Positions 19,001-27,208 of a stretch of 64,000 nucleotides of DNA are shown in pieces. How positions within the stretch are numbered: the stretch's first letter is position 1; the number at the start of each line of letters is the position of its first letter. Made by a program: the position numbers and the translations under genes. Source of the DNA: Brumimicrobium glaciale (GTDB lineage: Bacteria > Bacteroidota > Bacteroidia > Flavobacteriales_D > Crocinitomicaceae). A model generated the notes under the pieces. That model made no database searches. It was given only the letters and a program-made list of their open reading frames with translations, and was not told the origin of the DNA. The stretch lies in assembly GCF_004152935.1 (NCBI RefSeq), contig NZ_SETE01000005.1, positions 1 through 64,000 of the forward strand, read 5' to 3'.

Positions 19001-20837
19001 AGATGAAAAAGAAACACAGCGATTAGCAGATGCAAATAAAGGTATTTCAAATGAAGCAATTAAAAACACTTTAACTTATCAGGAAGAAGTTGAAATTGCA
19101 CAATCGAAGGAATATATTGATCAGCTGAAAAACAACAATCGTTTAACACAAGCGCAGTTTGAGTTAAGAGTTAAGGAAGAACAGTTGAAAAATCAGCAAA
19201 CTGAATTGAAAGAGACTTATGATGAAATCAAAACATCTAAACTTTTCAATGACGAGAAAAAAGAAAACATCAACGCTCAATTGAACACAATCAGCAAAAC
19301 CAAAAATGAGGTTCAAAGTTTAAGAGAGAATGTTCAAAGTAAGCAAGCCGATGTTGCAAGTGCATTGCCAAGTGATCCAGGATTGCGTTTTAAAACTGAA
19401 AACATGATAGCTCGTGATGTTGCTCCATTAAAAGCAATGCCAATTAGAACTTCAAGCATGGCTTTGATGAAAACAGGGTTATCAATTGGCGAGAAAAAAG
19501 AAAATGTCTATTCTGATGAAAACCCTATTCCAATTATAGAAAAGCAAGATGATCAAATGGGAGGTTTGATATTCCGTGTTCAAATTGGTGCATTTAGAAA
19601 TCCAGTACCGAATGTAACTTTTAGTGAGTTCTCCCCTATTACTGGAGATCAAATTGGATCTGGTTGGATTAAGTATGTAGTTGGTCTTTTCGGAAATAAA
19701 GAAACCGCTTCTGATGCCCGTGATAAAATTAGAACAATGGGATATTCTGATGCATTTGTTGTTGCGTACTGTGATGGAGAAAGAATCCCTGTTTATCGCG
19801 CTGTTGAACTTGCTAGTTCTGGAGCATGTATTTCTTTAATCAATCCGGATGAAGACTTAATAGCAAATACGGAAAGCAATGTTGAAACGCCAAGAAGCGC
19901 TCCACAATTAGATGAAATGGCTTACAATAAATCTGTTGGATCTGCCGAAGCTGATGTTGTGGAAAATAAAGCAGGCTTGTTCTATACCGTTCAAGTTGGA
20001 GTTTACAATACGCCTGCAACAGCAGAACAATTGAGTAATGTTTCACCATTAATTACAAAAAGATTACCTACAGGTTTGATACGCTATTCGTCTGGAGTTT
20101 TTAGTTCTTACGATGAAGCATTACCGAAAAAGCAAGAGGTTGTTGCCAAAGGTATTTCTGATGCATACATTGTTGCTTACTATAAAGGATTGCGAATTTC
20201 AGCATCCCAAGCAAATGAGATTTTAAAATCTCAAGGTGATTTAGTGCTTCAGTCTAACGCTCCTGAAAAAAGAGTAAATATTGATGAAACGACTACTGAA
20301 GGCAATACTAATTCAGGTGAAGTTCAAGATGCATTTATCAGTGATAACAACACGAAGAATATGCTTGTTTCTTCAAAAAGCTATACTGAATATCCTATTC
20401 AAGAACTTAATCGCTACAACGAGTATGGTGAATTATTCTATTACGATTCAAAAACAAAGAGAATACAAAGTTTCTTATTTGATGGGAAAACAATTACTTC
20501 TCAATTTAGCAGTGACTTTAACACGAAAGCAGTTTACAATTATGCTTATCCAATCGTAGATGTTAAAACTCCATACAGAAAGAATGCTATCGAATATTCT
20601 GAAAGTAACTTGATTCATTTGGAAGTATCTATAAATAATGAAGATTTGAATTCTGATTTAATGGAAGCTATTTTGAATACACCTGTCATAAAACAAATGA
20701 AAACAAATGAGAATCAATTAGTAGTTAATTTCTACGCTGTCGATGTTGAAAACAACCGATTTATTGTTGATCGATTACAAGCCGTATTGACAAAACTTGG
20801 AGCTACTGAGGTTACGAAAACCGAACAGTCGTTTTAG
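13083..20837 (+). CDS. Giant TPR / PD40 / SPOR-like envelope protein with tandem acidic repeats
   Basis: The ATG at 13083 (MGLKYYTIL) is preferred over the TTG at 13071 because it gives a proper signal peptide ending NAQ. The protein has 2584 residues. In order: TPR-like helices (about 25-125), PD40 beta-propeller blades (about 195-340; YIYYSS, KYLYFSSEGH), a carboxypeptidase-regulatory-like domain (about 345-400) and a long coiled-coil region. Four copies of a helical module of about 95 residues start near 860, 1014, 1158 and 1631 (DPxYxNDIAQIE). Six 60-residue acidic repeats occupy 1260-1619. More coiled coil follows, then two SPOR-like domains near 2160-2245 and 2298-2385 (FRVQIGAFRN, YTVQVGVYNT). 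SPOR-like domains suggest binding of denuded peptidoglycan, and the N terminus resembles OmpA-linked PD40 proteins. No OmpA domain is present. The role is inferred to be structural in the envelope. Confidence 0.9.
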   Translation: MGLKYYTILIALFFGTHIINAQESKEDIDKQAQSFFKKGEFVEATPLFLRLLSLEPRNPNYNYKYGTCLLYNADKNKEAFKYLNYSIQKDSEVEPEAYYYLGKAYHLSYRFDKAIKNYEIYKQKAGVKALENLQVSRQIEMCRNGKSQFSDFTETIVLEKTQIDLKSFFRIYDLKDIGGNLIVAEEFQSKQDKKNNHTPLIHFPINSDYIYYSSYGQDSNNKDIYFRYRKADGDWSKESPVLGDVNTKYNEDYPYMHPNGKYLYFSSEGHKSMGGYDVFRSVYDPSTNTFGIPENMNISVSSPDNDFLYIVDSLDKYAYFASQRESETKNVHVYKVRLERMPMQTILLKGDYLSSINPTLKNISIKVNDLAGNLIGNFKSDNKGEYNIKLPKNGKYEFIVKLDRDEKEYREIIEVPKSKSFRPLKQKIAQIDKEGQHIIVFNNLFNEKVENYDEILAEAIEAKAKMEINKNLFNLDSLDRIKDEQRKFDKIGLAEYTNVEIQDLIKTKFKDLYTRQTSTDSLLQKSKYIVQTGNQSIKRALKSADSLVSLSKENPNDPEVDKWNRISEQQLEKSKKLQTELLNAQIILSFLEKDYVEKEALLSQSKSLNDGIKNINTSNTKELIDVLSKYPTFVSEELLVRTKTNAYFEYLGVINDQLRLRDNLIVRKDSLKREEQSTKVVLEKLRRDYEAASSRAREDISFELSKAEIKLEGLVNEIKYTDEVIAEKSKVADQKEVLAQISRSPIKENMISQHDLAEEFENLKKELAEIETKANAIPKNEELAENSTQNNETVETEVAPEEQQEEVEAIEEETLTEQQTEINPEEIAATNESNEEATEIENTEESNIVEEKETLIIPTLFMLDPEYANDIAQIESGIEEGTIEKSDLLNRKTKAVTKIQDAKVTVAEQIAKNPNDQSLQKTSLSLNKLEGKLFNEITLLTAEIDADNGLVAENQETEETPEVNEELANEIASTETENLAEQEELVNNESTSNVSNEEENTIEEAALIISTPTLAEIDTDYSSDIAQLELALETGTRNKEDLISRKNQAIIKVKDAKVEANEKRESQPDNIALNTVVEELNSIENTLISEIAALENEITAENEMLAEALENEANEETNESNIAESASEVSENELPETEFTAENENASGEQELTSSAQLFVEIDPDFTNDIAQIELEINEGSLTKSELIKRNYQAVLKVHDIKEKTIVLITENPEDKVLVDKLDDLDLLENQIYSDIESIEYEIAEKNELMAQASSQETETNPAAFQEESNTDLAANSEESNTENSETDLANNETTDNLENEVAVVNELNAGTQNEESAETNPATFQEESNNELAENPEENNTENSETDLANIETTENLENEVADVNEMNAETQNEESAETNPAASQEEINNELAENSVESNSENSETGLAKNETNENLENEVAVVNELNTGTQSEESAETNPAASQEEINTDLAENSVESNSENSETGLAENETTDNLENEVAVANELNAETQNEESAITNPAASQEERNNELAENSVENNTENSETGLAENETTENLENEVAVVNELNVETQNEESAETNPAASQEEINTDLAENSVENNTENAETGLAENETTENLENEVAVANELNVETQNEGSTIEENVSIANPAEMLMEIDPDYLNDIAEIEQGIKEGTQTNKELIKRKYKVLISVGDVKTETIKEEEQNSTPILKQKVATITQIENQIVNEIDELERVELVASSENKTNTSVDAIQLITSISKAAIPNQIQNSLGNNEQERLNDLFNEKDQLEQEIRANPELAEDKKVRKKLERIDNTIATELNIALQNSLVTTYPKLVKRSDKLMQDAPEEVTSLSTQQSIVKIEQLLQKSSEKKNAVEIYSLFQEAYNEQERALQVIEDNKTQKQINSYINDLVKAQNLENIETETVALTDSEIMKEQNQINLKLVNLNEQINELNAMIPNAKKQDVISIEYNINQLNQIKMGLENKYYSNSKVLDEKETQRLADANKGISNEAIKNTLTYQEEVEIAQSKEYIDQLKNNNRLTQAQFELRVKEEQLKNQQTELKETYDEIKTSKLFNDEKKENINAQLNTISKTKNEVQSLRENVQSKQADVASALPSDPGLRFKTENMIARDVAPLKAMPIRTSSMALMKTGLSIGEKKENVYSDENPIPIIEKQDDQMGGLIFRVQIGAFRNPVPNVTFSEFSPITGDQIGSGWIKYVVGLFGNKETASDARDKIRTMGYSDAFVVAYCDGERIPVYRAVELASSGACISLINPDEDLIANTESNVETPRSAPQLDEMAYNKSVGSAEADVVENKAGLFYTVQVGVYNTPATAEQLSNVSPLITKRLPTGLIRYSSGVFSSYDEALPKKQEVVAKGISDAYIVAYYKGLRISASQANEILKSQGDLVLQSNAPEKRVNIDETTTEGNTNSGEVQDAFISDNNTKNMLVSSKSYTEYPIQELNRYNEYGELFYYDSKTKRIQSFLFDGKTITSQFSSDFNTKAVYNYAYPIVDVKTPYRKNAIEYSESNLIHLEVSINNEDLNSDLMEAILNTPVIKQMKTNENQLVVNFYAVDVENNRFIVDRLQAVLTKLGATEVTKTEQSF
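16860..17939 (+). repeat. Six in-phase 180-bp tandem repeats inside the giant gene
   Basis: Six consecutive units of exactly 180 bp (60 codons, no indels) begin at 16860, 17040, 17220, 17400, 17580 and 17760. Each starts with codons for TNPAA(S/F)QEE and contains ENLENEVAV or a close variant. Units 3 and 4 share SVESNSENSETGLA, while units 5 and 6 share ENNTEN and NELNVETQNE. This points to recent duplication or gene conversion. The units are rich in Glu, Asn and Thr and probably disordered. Confidence 0.95.
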
Positions 20838-20867
20838 AACAAAAAAAATAATTGGATTAAATAATAT

Positions 20868-20903
20868 AAAGAAGGGCTGCAGTAATTGTAGCTCTTCTTT
20901 TTT
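20868..20903 (+). terminator. Intrinsic terminator after the giant gene
   Basis: A 14-bp stem with wobble pairs (left arm 20868-20881, right arm 20887-20900) closes a 5-nt loop and runs into six T residues, 30 nt after the stop codon. It probably ends the long plus-strand transcript. Confidence 0.8.
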
Positions 20904-21060
20904 GGATTGAATTTTTCAGAATTAAAAAAGAGCATTTTCACTCCCCTTTATTGCTAAAAACCGAATTAACCACAACAAAAAGAAATAAACCTAAAGATTT
21001 AGAAGCATATTTCAGATTTGTTAATTATTTTGGGGCTGCAAATAAACTAGACACACTTAC

Positions 21061-22725
21061 ATGAAGAAATTTCTTTTTATACTTATCGGTTTACTATTTA
21101 CTATTTCACTATCAAATGCACAAGAGCAAGTTTTGATTAGTGGAAAAGACAGCCTACTTATTTCTAATCAAGAAATCCCACAGGAGGTTTTGGATAAAAT
21201 GGAATCTTATCAATTTGGAAAGGAAAAGAAAGTGTTTAGTGAATCTATATATGGTATCTTTTCTTTTGATGATGACGACAGAAGAGTATTGAAAAGTGCT
21301 GATGATATTGAAGTTTTCTTTAATGAAGATTCGCTAAGAGTAAATTCAATCAGTAATATATTCTTTAAGAATCCTGGACATGATGAAATGATTAATGTAA
21401 GGCTGAAAGCCTATAAAAATGGTAAGGAACTTGAATTTACTGGACATGAGGGACAAACGAAAATTAGTTTCTTAAACAAGGCACCTAAAACTGCTTTGGT
21501 CACAGATGATAGAATTGTTTTAGGAATTCTGACTATTGTTCTTGCCTTGATTTTCTTTACCGCAAGCTTAAAGAACAAAAGATGGAAAAGTTTTTACACC
21601 ATTATACCCGCGCTTTTCTTGTGTTATATGATTCCTGCATCACTGACTTCTTTTAATATTATTGATCCAGAAGCAACGAATCTTTATTACATGGCGAGTC
21701 GTTATTTACTTCCAGGCTCTTTGATTTTATTGATCTTATCTGCGGACATAAAAAGTTTAATCGGCTTAGGTTCTAAAAGTTTAATCATGTTCTTTACTGG
21801 AACAATTGGAATTATCCTTGGAGGTGTATTCGCTGTTTGGATTTTCACATTTATCTCACCTGAAACAGTTGGTGGAACAGGAAACGAAGCAACATGGAAA
21901 GGTTTGGCTACAATTGCAGGAAGTTGGATTGGTGGTGGAGCAAATCAAACTGCAATGCTTGAAACGTACAAATACAAAGAAACTTTATTTGGAGGAATGA
22001 TTCTCGTTGATATCGTTGTAGCGAATATCTGGATGGCAGTTATTCTTTTCGGAATTGGTAAGAAAGCGAAGATTGATAAGTGGCTAAAAGCGGACAGTAG
22101 CTCAATTGATAAACTTGTTGTAAAAGTGGAAGACTTCCAAAAAAAGGTGGAAAGAAAAACTACGCTAACAGACTTTATGGTAATTACAGGGCTTGTCTTT
22201 GGAGGTGTTGCATTAGCACATTTTGGAGGTTCCTTTTTATCAGATTTCTTCCTAGAAAACTATGGTAAAGGAAATACATTCTCAAGTCAATTCTTTTGGA
22301 TGGTTGTTATCTCAACAATCTATGGATTGATTTTAAGCTTTACCAGAGCAAAAAACTATGAAGGAGCAGGTGCTTCTAAAATCGGATCTGTTTTCTTGTA
22401 CCTTCTTGTTGCGACTATTGGAATGAAAGTCGATATCATGATGATTTTCGATAAACCATTATTGATTTTTGTAGGATTAATTTGGATGGCTTTCCATGCA
22501 ATACTATTGATTGTAGTAGCGAAAATAATTCGTGCTCCATTTTTCTTCTTGGCTGTAGGAAGTCAGGCCAATGTTGGTGGTGCAGCCTCTGCTCCTATTA
22601 TTGCAAATGCTTTTCATCCAGCGTTAACGACTGTTGGTGTTTTAATGGCAGTTGTTGGTTACTTTATTGGAACTTTCGGTGCTATCATGGCAGCAGAGCT
22701 CATGAGAATGGTCGCCCCAATGTAA
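21061..22725 (+). CDS. DUF819 membrane protein with N-terminal periplasmic domain
   Basis: A 554-residue protein. Residues 1-21 are a signal peptide (LSNAQ). Residues about 22-150 form a hydrophilic domain that should lie in the periplasm. From about 155 to 554 there are about ten hydrophobic helices of the DUF819 family, including GSWIGGGANQTAM and its counterpart GSQANVGGAASAPI. These Gly-rich re-entrant-like motifs are repeated in the two halves, as in many secondary transporters. The substrate is unknown. The added soluble domain is not, to my knowledge, part of the core DUF819 fold. The next gene follows after 4 nt. Confidence 0.88.
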   Translation: MKKFLFILIGLLFTISLSNAQEQVLISGKDSLLISNQEIPQEVLDKMESYQFGKEKKVFSESIYGIFSFDDDDRRVLKSADDIEVFFNEDSLRVNSISNIFFKNPGHDEMINVRLKAYKNGKELEFTGHEGQTKISFLNKAPKTALVTDDRIVLGILTIVLALIFFTASLKNKRWKSFYTIIPALFLCYMIPASLTSFNIIDPEATNLYYMASRYLLPGSLILLILSADIKSLIGLGSKSLIMFFTGTIGIILGGVFAVWIFTFISPETVGGTGNEATWKGLATIAGSWIGGGANQTAMLETYKYKETLFGGMILVDIVVANIWMAVILFGIGKKAKIDKWLKADSSSIDKLVVKVEDFQKKVERKTTLTDFMVITGLVFGGVALAHFGGSFLSDFFLENYGKGNTFSSQFFWMVVISTIYGLILSFTRAKNYEGAGASKIGSVFLYLLVATIGMKVDIMMIFDKPLLIFVGLIWMAFHAILLIVVAKIIRAPFFFLAVGSQANVGGAASAPIIANAFHPALTTVGVLMAVVGYFIGTFGAIMAAELMRMVAPM

Positions 22726-22729
22726 CGCT

Positions 22730-23632
22730 ATGCTAAAAATTGCTTTCAACGATTATTATATTCATTCTTTGCCTGAAGGACATCGATTTCCTATGGCGAA
22801 ATATTACTTATTGCCACAACAATTACTTTTAGAAGGAACTGTTGATGAGAATGCATTCTTTAGTCCAGGTAAAATTGAAAAAGAAGCTGTTTTGGCAATT
22901 CATGACGCTAATTATTTCAATGACTTACTGGAATTAAAATTAGACAGAAGAGCGCAAAGGAAAACGGGGTTTGTTCATAATGATGATTTAATTCTCAGGG
23001 AACAAATCATCATGGAAGGAACCAGAAGATGCGCAGAATATGCTATTGAATATGGCGTTTCAATGAATATTGCTGGAGGAACCCACCACTCTTTCACAGA
23101 CCGAGGCGAAGGATTTTGTTTATTGAATGATCAAGCAATTGCTGCAAGATGGTTGTTAGATAATAATAAAGCAAGTAAGATTTTGATTATAGATTTAGAT
23201 GTTCATCAAGGAAATGGAACAGCCGAAATATTTCAAAACACACCTCAAGTATTCACATTCAGCATGCATGGAGAAAATAACTATCCTTTAAAAAAGGAAA
23301 CTTCTGATCTCGACGTTCCTTTGCCTGATGGTATAAAAGATAATGAGTATATTTACCTATTAGAACAATCTCTGGATCAAATTTTAAACATATTTACTCC
23401 AGATTTTTTGTTTTTTCAATCAGGAATCGATATACTAGAGACTGATAAATTAGGACGACTTGGAGTAAGCATAAAAGGATGTAAACGAAGAGATGAAATT
23501 GTTCTACAATTGGCTAAAGAATTAGACTTACCTATTGTTGCAAGCATGGGAGGAGGATATTCTGAGGAAATAAAATATATAATTGAGGCACATGCAAATA
23601 CATTCAGGACCGCACAACACATCTTCTTTTAA
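22730..23632 (+). CDS. Histone deacetylase family protein (zinc amidohydrolase)
   Basis: A 300-residue protein of the arginase/deacetylase fold. The active-site motifs are present: AGGTHHSF (charge-relay histidines), DLDVHQGNGT (zinc-binding Asp and His) and QSGIDILETDKLGRL (second zinc Asp). Bacterial members act on acetylpolyamines, acetylated metabolites or acetyl-lysine. The substrate here is unknown, and the protein could be an acetoin-utilisation-type or polyamine deacetylase. It starts 4 nt after the DUF819 gene and its 3' end overlaps tspO by 41 bp, so the three genes form one transcript. Confidence 0.93.
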   Translation: MLKIAFNDYYIHSLPEGHRFPMAKYYLLPQQLLLEGTVDENAFFSPGKIEKEAVLAIHDANYFNDLLELKLDRRAQRKTGFVHNDDLILREQIIMEGTRRCAEYAIEYGVSMNIAGGTHHSFTDRGEGFCLLNDQAIAARWLLDNNKASKILIIDLDVHQGNGTAEIFQNTPQVFTFSMHGENNYPLKKETSDLDVPLPDGIKDNEYIYLLEQSLDQILNIFTPDFLFFQSGIDILETDKLGRLGVSIKGCKRRDEIVLQLAKELDLPIVASMGGGYSEEIKYIIEAHANTFRTAQHIFF

Positions 23633-24122
23633 AAATGGACTTTGGTGGAAAATCTTAATCTGTTCATTGGGTATTCTTGGTTTAGGAACATTCAGTGGTT
23701 TATCATCTATGGGCGGATTTCAAGATTGGTATGATGAACTTAATAAACCATTTTTCACTCCTCCAAATTGGTTGTTCGGACCAGCTTGGTCTATTTTATA
23801 CATTTTAATGGGAGGATCATTGGCAATCATCTGGCAAATTGTTTCAGTCAGCCGTTATCCAACTATAAAGAAGTTTGCTAAGCGAGGAATCGTAATCTTT
23901 CTAATTCATCTTATCTTTAATCTGATCTGGTCTCCAATATTCTTCAATTTACACATGACAGGATTAGCATTGGTTGTAATCTTTATTATTCTAGCGTTTA
24001 TTATAATTCTGATTAGACACTTCTATCGACTAGATAGACTTTCAGCATTTTTATTGATTCCATATTTGTTATGGGTTTCATTTGCCACAGCACTAAACTT
24101 GGCAATTGTGGTGTTGAATTAA
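23592..24122 (+). CDS. tspO: TspO/MBR family tryptophan-rich sensory protein
   Basis: A five-helix membrane protein of 176 residues with the family signature FFTPPNWLFGPAWSILY and conserved aromatic residues in later helices. TspO proteins bind porphyrins or other hydrophobic ligands and have been linked to stress and tetrapyrrole metabolism. I take the ATG at 23592 (MQIHSGPHN). It lies inside the end of the deacetylase gene in another frame. No alternative ATG exists before the first membrane helix, so the 41-bp overlap seems real. Confidence 0.92.
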   Translation: MQIHSGPHNTSSFKNGLWWKILICSLGILGLGTFSGLSSMGGFQDWYDELNKPFFTPPNWLFGPAWSILYILMGGSLAIIWQIVSVSRYPTIKKFAKRGIVIFLIHLIFNLIWSPIFFNLHMTGLALVVIFIILAFIIILIRHFYRLDRLSAFLLIPYLLWVSFATALNLAIVVLN

Positions 24123-24302
24123 TTATTAATTAATTATTAATGTTTAAGGTTTAATTAATAATGTTATTTGCGCTGGACTCCCTTTTAATGAAAGGTTTGC
24201 TTATAATTCAAGAGAAACATAATGGTTAATAATTAAAATGCTTATCGGACACCTTACTCCTAAAAAAGTTATACATAAATTATTATTTATTGCATAAAAA
24301 AA

Positions 24303-24350
24303 ATCCTTTGGAAAACACAAGAAACATTTTTCTAGTGTTTTCCAAAGGAT
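24303..24350 (-). terminator. Intrinsic terminator of the rho operon
   Basis: A perfect 16-bp inverted repeat (24303-24318 and 24335-24350, ATCCTTTGGAAAACAC arm) has a 16-nt loop. Read on the minus strand it is followed by about eight T residues (24296-24303). It lies 113 nt downstream of the DUF4199 stop. The rest of 24123-24462 has no gene: it holds AT-rich ATTAATTA repeats near 24120-24160 and a small hairpin (AATTTCTA/TAGAAATT) at 24413-24433. Confidence 0.85.
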
Positions 24351-24462
24351 GACAGTCTTTAGTATTGGATGATACAAAAAGTGGGAAGAAAATTCATCAA
24401 TGAAAATACCTAAATTTCTACGCAGTAGAAATTCAATAGGTAACAACGTTTAACATTAATAA

Positions 24463-25035
24463 TTAACTTTTCGGATAATAATCTCTCAACAGAATCTTCC
24501 TAAAAATTAGAGTAATGAAAATAGCATAAGTCAACGCCATTACCATCAATCCAAGTAAGGAGAACACAAACAATGTTTTTGCAGATAATGCGCTTTCAGT
24601 GTCTGACTTTATTTCTCTAATGATTTCATCAGTTGTCATCACACGAAATTCAGGATTATGAATACGTAAAGTGTCAACATAAGCTTCATCTTGTGCCTCA
24701 GCATAGATGCTATCCATTCTTTCTGTCACTCTGTTATCAATAAATGATGGATTGATTGTATCATAGTAAAAAAACATGAACACCGATACGATCAAAACAT
24801 ACGGAGCACCAGCAGACAAAGCATTCTTTATATCTGACAATGGTGTTCCTACACCAAAACCTTGTTTCTTTTTTTCAAAGTACAAACCAAAACTGATGGC
24901 CAATAGCATAAACAAGTTATTGATCAGTCCAGGTTTTACAACATCTTCTTGAAAAACGTTGATTGACAAAAGAATAAACTTTAATAATATCCAAGCTCCT
25001 GAAAACAGAAGAGCCATCTTAATTGCTGGTCTCAT
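24463..25035 (-). CDS. DUF4199 family membrane protein
   Basis: A 190-residue protein with about four hydrophobic helices: near residues 5-25, 38-55, 75-95 and 150-180. A hydrophilic loop between the third and fourth contains the acidic segment EAQDEAYVDTL. This layout matches DUF4199, a Bacteroidota family of unknown function. It starts 3 nt after the rho stop, so it is cotranscribed with rho. No catalytic residues can be pointed to. Confidence 0.85.
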   Translation of the reverse strand: MRPAIKMALLFSGAWILLKFILLSINVFQEDVVKPGLINNLFMLLAISFGLYFEKKKQGFGVGTPLSDIKNALSAGAPYVLIVSVFMFFYYDTINPSFIDNRVTERMDSIYAEAQDEAYVDTLRIHNPEFRVMTTDEIIREIKSDTESALSAKTLFVFSLLGLMVMALTYAIFITLIFRKILLRDYYPKS

Positions 25036-25038
25036 AGA

Positions 25039-26862
25039 CTAGGTATTGTGCATTGAAACTAAAAATTCCTCGTTGCTTTTTGTATCTTTCATATTGTTCC
25101 TCATGAATTCCATTGCTTCAATAGGATTCATGTCTGCAATTACTTTACGGAGCAACCAAACACGTTGAAGTGTTTCTTTGTCCATTAATAAATCTTCCCG
25201 TCTTGTTCCAGAAGTTAAGATATCAATTGCTGGATAAATACGTCTGTTTGCGATTTTTCTGTCTAATTGAAGTTCCATATTTCCTGTTCCTTTGAACTCT
25301 TCGAAAATAACCTCATCCATTTTAGATCCAGTATCAGTCAGTGCAGTTGCTATTATTGAAAGTGAACCTCCATTTTCAATTTTACGGGCAGCACCAAAGA
25401 AACGTTTTGGTTTTTGTAATGCATTTGCATCCACACCACCTGAAAGTACTTTTCCAGAAGCCGGAGAAACAGTATTGTAAGCACGTGCTAGACGTGTAAT
25501 AGAATCTAATAATATACAAACATCATGGCCACATTCAACCATTCGTTTTGCTTTTTCTAACACCATGTTAGCCACTTTTACGTGTTGTTCTGCTGGCTCA
25601 TCAAACGTAGAAGCAATGACTTCTGCATTTACACTTCTTGCCATGTCAGTAACCTCCTCTGGACGTTCATCAATTAATAAAATAATTAAATAAGTCTCTG
25701 GGTGATTTGCAGCAATTGCATTGGCCACATCTTTTAATAAAACAGTTTTACCTGTTTTTGGCTGTGCTACAATCATTCCACGCTGACCTTTTCCAATAGG
25801 TGCAAATAAATCCATAATACGTGTCGACATTGTTTCTTGTCTGTGACCCGTTAATTTGAATTTTTCATCTGGGAATAAAGGTGTTAAATATTGGAAAGGA
25901 ACACGGTCACGAATAAATGCTGGATCACGTCCATTAATAGAATCTACACGTACAAGAGGGAAATATTTTTCTCCTTCTTTTGGTGGACGAATAGTTCCAT
26001 AAACCGTATCTCCTGTTTTAAGTCCAAATAATTTAATTTGGCTGTGACTTACATAAATATCATCCGGAGAAGATAAATAGTTGTAATCTGAAGAACGTAG
26101 GAATCCAAATCCATCTTGCATTACTTCCAACACACCTTCTGCAGCAACAATTCCAGAAAGATCATATTTCTTTTCCTTAGTTTTTTGCTGATCATTTTTA
26201 CGATTTGCGTTTGGATTCTCGTTTTTTGGTGCTTTAGAATTGTCATTCTTTGGCGGACGAGGAGTATTTGGTTTTGAATCTCCAGGAACTTTTCGTGAAG
26301 GTTTTGAATCATCACCATTGGCTTTTATAAAACCTTTGTTGTCCTGAACTTTATTGTCTGCAGTTTTGTTCTCCTGAGTTTTGTTATCAGGAGTTTTATT
26401 ATTTTTATTGTCTTTTAGATTTTTATTGGCATTCCTTTTTTCCCTAATTTCTTTTAATTGTTTAGGATCAGTTTGTTCTCTTTTAATAATTTTCTTTTCT
26501 GGAGAAATTGGTTTGACTGATTCTTTATCCGTTTGATCAATAATAGCGTCGCTTGGAACGATATCAATTGAAACAACATTCTTTTCTTGCTCTATTTCAT
26601 TCTTATCTGAAGAATCAAACAAATCAACTGCTTTTGCCTTTTGTTTTTTATTTGCTGACTTATCAACAGCTTCCTTTTTTGAAGGTTTAGGAATTGTTTT
26701 TTCAACTTCTTCGTTTGTGGTTGCAGGAGCAGATTGTCCGTCACTTGTAATTAAATCAATTAATTCTGATTTTCTAAATGACTCAACTTTCTTAATACCT
26801 ATTGCTTTTGCGATAACGCGTAATTCAGGGAGTTTCTTCCCAGCTAATTCGTCTTTTTCCAT
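25039..26862 (-). CDS. rho: Transcription termination factor Rho
   Basis: Rho is a hexameric RNA helicase that ends transcription at C-rich unstructured RNA. The 607-residue protein has an N-terminal Rho-N domain (about 1-45; [15 protein letters not shown]). A highly charged, Asn/Lys-rich low-complexity insert covers about 50-235. The RNA-binding cold-shock-like domain is about 240-310 ([10 protein letters not shown]), followed by the RecA-type ATPase with Walker A AQPKTGKT and Walker [17 protein letters not shown]. coli Rho has 419 residues. The extra length is the insert, a feature known in Bacteroides, where it has been linked to condensate formation. DUF4199 follows after 3 nt. Confidence 0.97.
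   Translation of the reverse strand: MEKDELAGKKLPELRVIAKAIGIKKVESFRKSELIDLITSDGQSAPATTNEEVEKTIPKPSKKEAVDKSANKKQKAKAVDLFDSSDKNEIEQEKNVVSIDIVPSDAIIDQTDKESVKPISPEKKIIKREQTDPKQLKEIREKRNANKNLKDNKNNKTPDNKTQENKTADNKVQDNKGFIKANGDDSKPSRKVPGDSKPNTPRPPKNDNSKAPKNENPNANRKNDQQKTKEKKYDLSGIVAAEGVLEVMQDGFGFLRSSDYNYLSSPDDIYVSHSQIKLFGLKTGDTVYGTIRPPKEGEKYFPLVRVDSINGRDPAFIRDRVPFQYLTPLFPDEKFKLTGHRQETMSTRIMDLFAPIGKGQRGMIVAQPKTGKTVLLKDVANAIAANHPETYLIILLIDERPEEVTDMARSVNAEVIASTFDEPAEQHVKVANMVLEKAKRMVECGHDVCILLDSITRLARAYNTVSPASGKVLSGGVDANALQKPKRFFGAARKIENGGSLSIIATALTDTGSKMDEVIFEEFKGTGNMELQLDRKIANRRIYPAIDILTSGTRREDLLMDKETLQRVWLLRKVIADMNPIEAMEFMRNNMKDTKSNEEFLVSMHNT
26339..26398 (-). repeat. Four 15-bp repeats coding five-residue units in the Rho insert
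   Basis: Four consecutive in-frame 15-bp units encode [15 protein letters not shown] and VQDNK within the disordered insert of Rho. They are degenerate and keep the frame, a pattern expected of a slippage-prone, length-variable linker. Confidence 0.8.
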
Positions 26863-27153
26863 TTACTTGTATGAAATAATATTGTAAGAGATAACCAAAA
26901 GGTTGTTATATTTTCTTAAAGAGATTACCGCAGAGTTGCGATGATACAATAATACAAATATTCTTTAATAATATCCAACTAAAATTATAAAAATGTTAGA
27001 ATCCTCTTTTTTTAATCCTGAATAATTCGCTATTCAAAACATTTGAACCAATTCCATTTGTGTAATTTCAACTTGATTTTTATTAAAATTTTATTGATCC
27101 AATTCATAGGAATTTGAAGCTTCCTGCTTGTTAGATGGGAATATTCTAAGAAA

Positions 27154-27189
27154 AAAAATAGCTACCCCTATATAAGAGTAGCTATTTTT
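27154..27189 (-). terminator. Bidirectional-type terminator after the PKD adhesin gene
   Basis: A perfect 12-bp stem (27154-27165 AAAAATAGCTAC and 27178-27189) has a 12-nt loop and an upstream A-run of eight that reads as T-run on the minus strand. It begins 20 nt beyond the stop codon at 27209. The remaining spacer to rho (26863-27150) shows no gene or clear motif. Confidence 0.8.
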
Positions 27190-27208
27190 AAAATCAATTT
27201 AGAATGTA

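Noticed and set aside
24201-24446. 81-codon minus-strand open frame
   Set aside because: It spans the rho-operon terminator palindrome and a second hairpin, so it is non-coding sequence without protein character.
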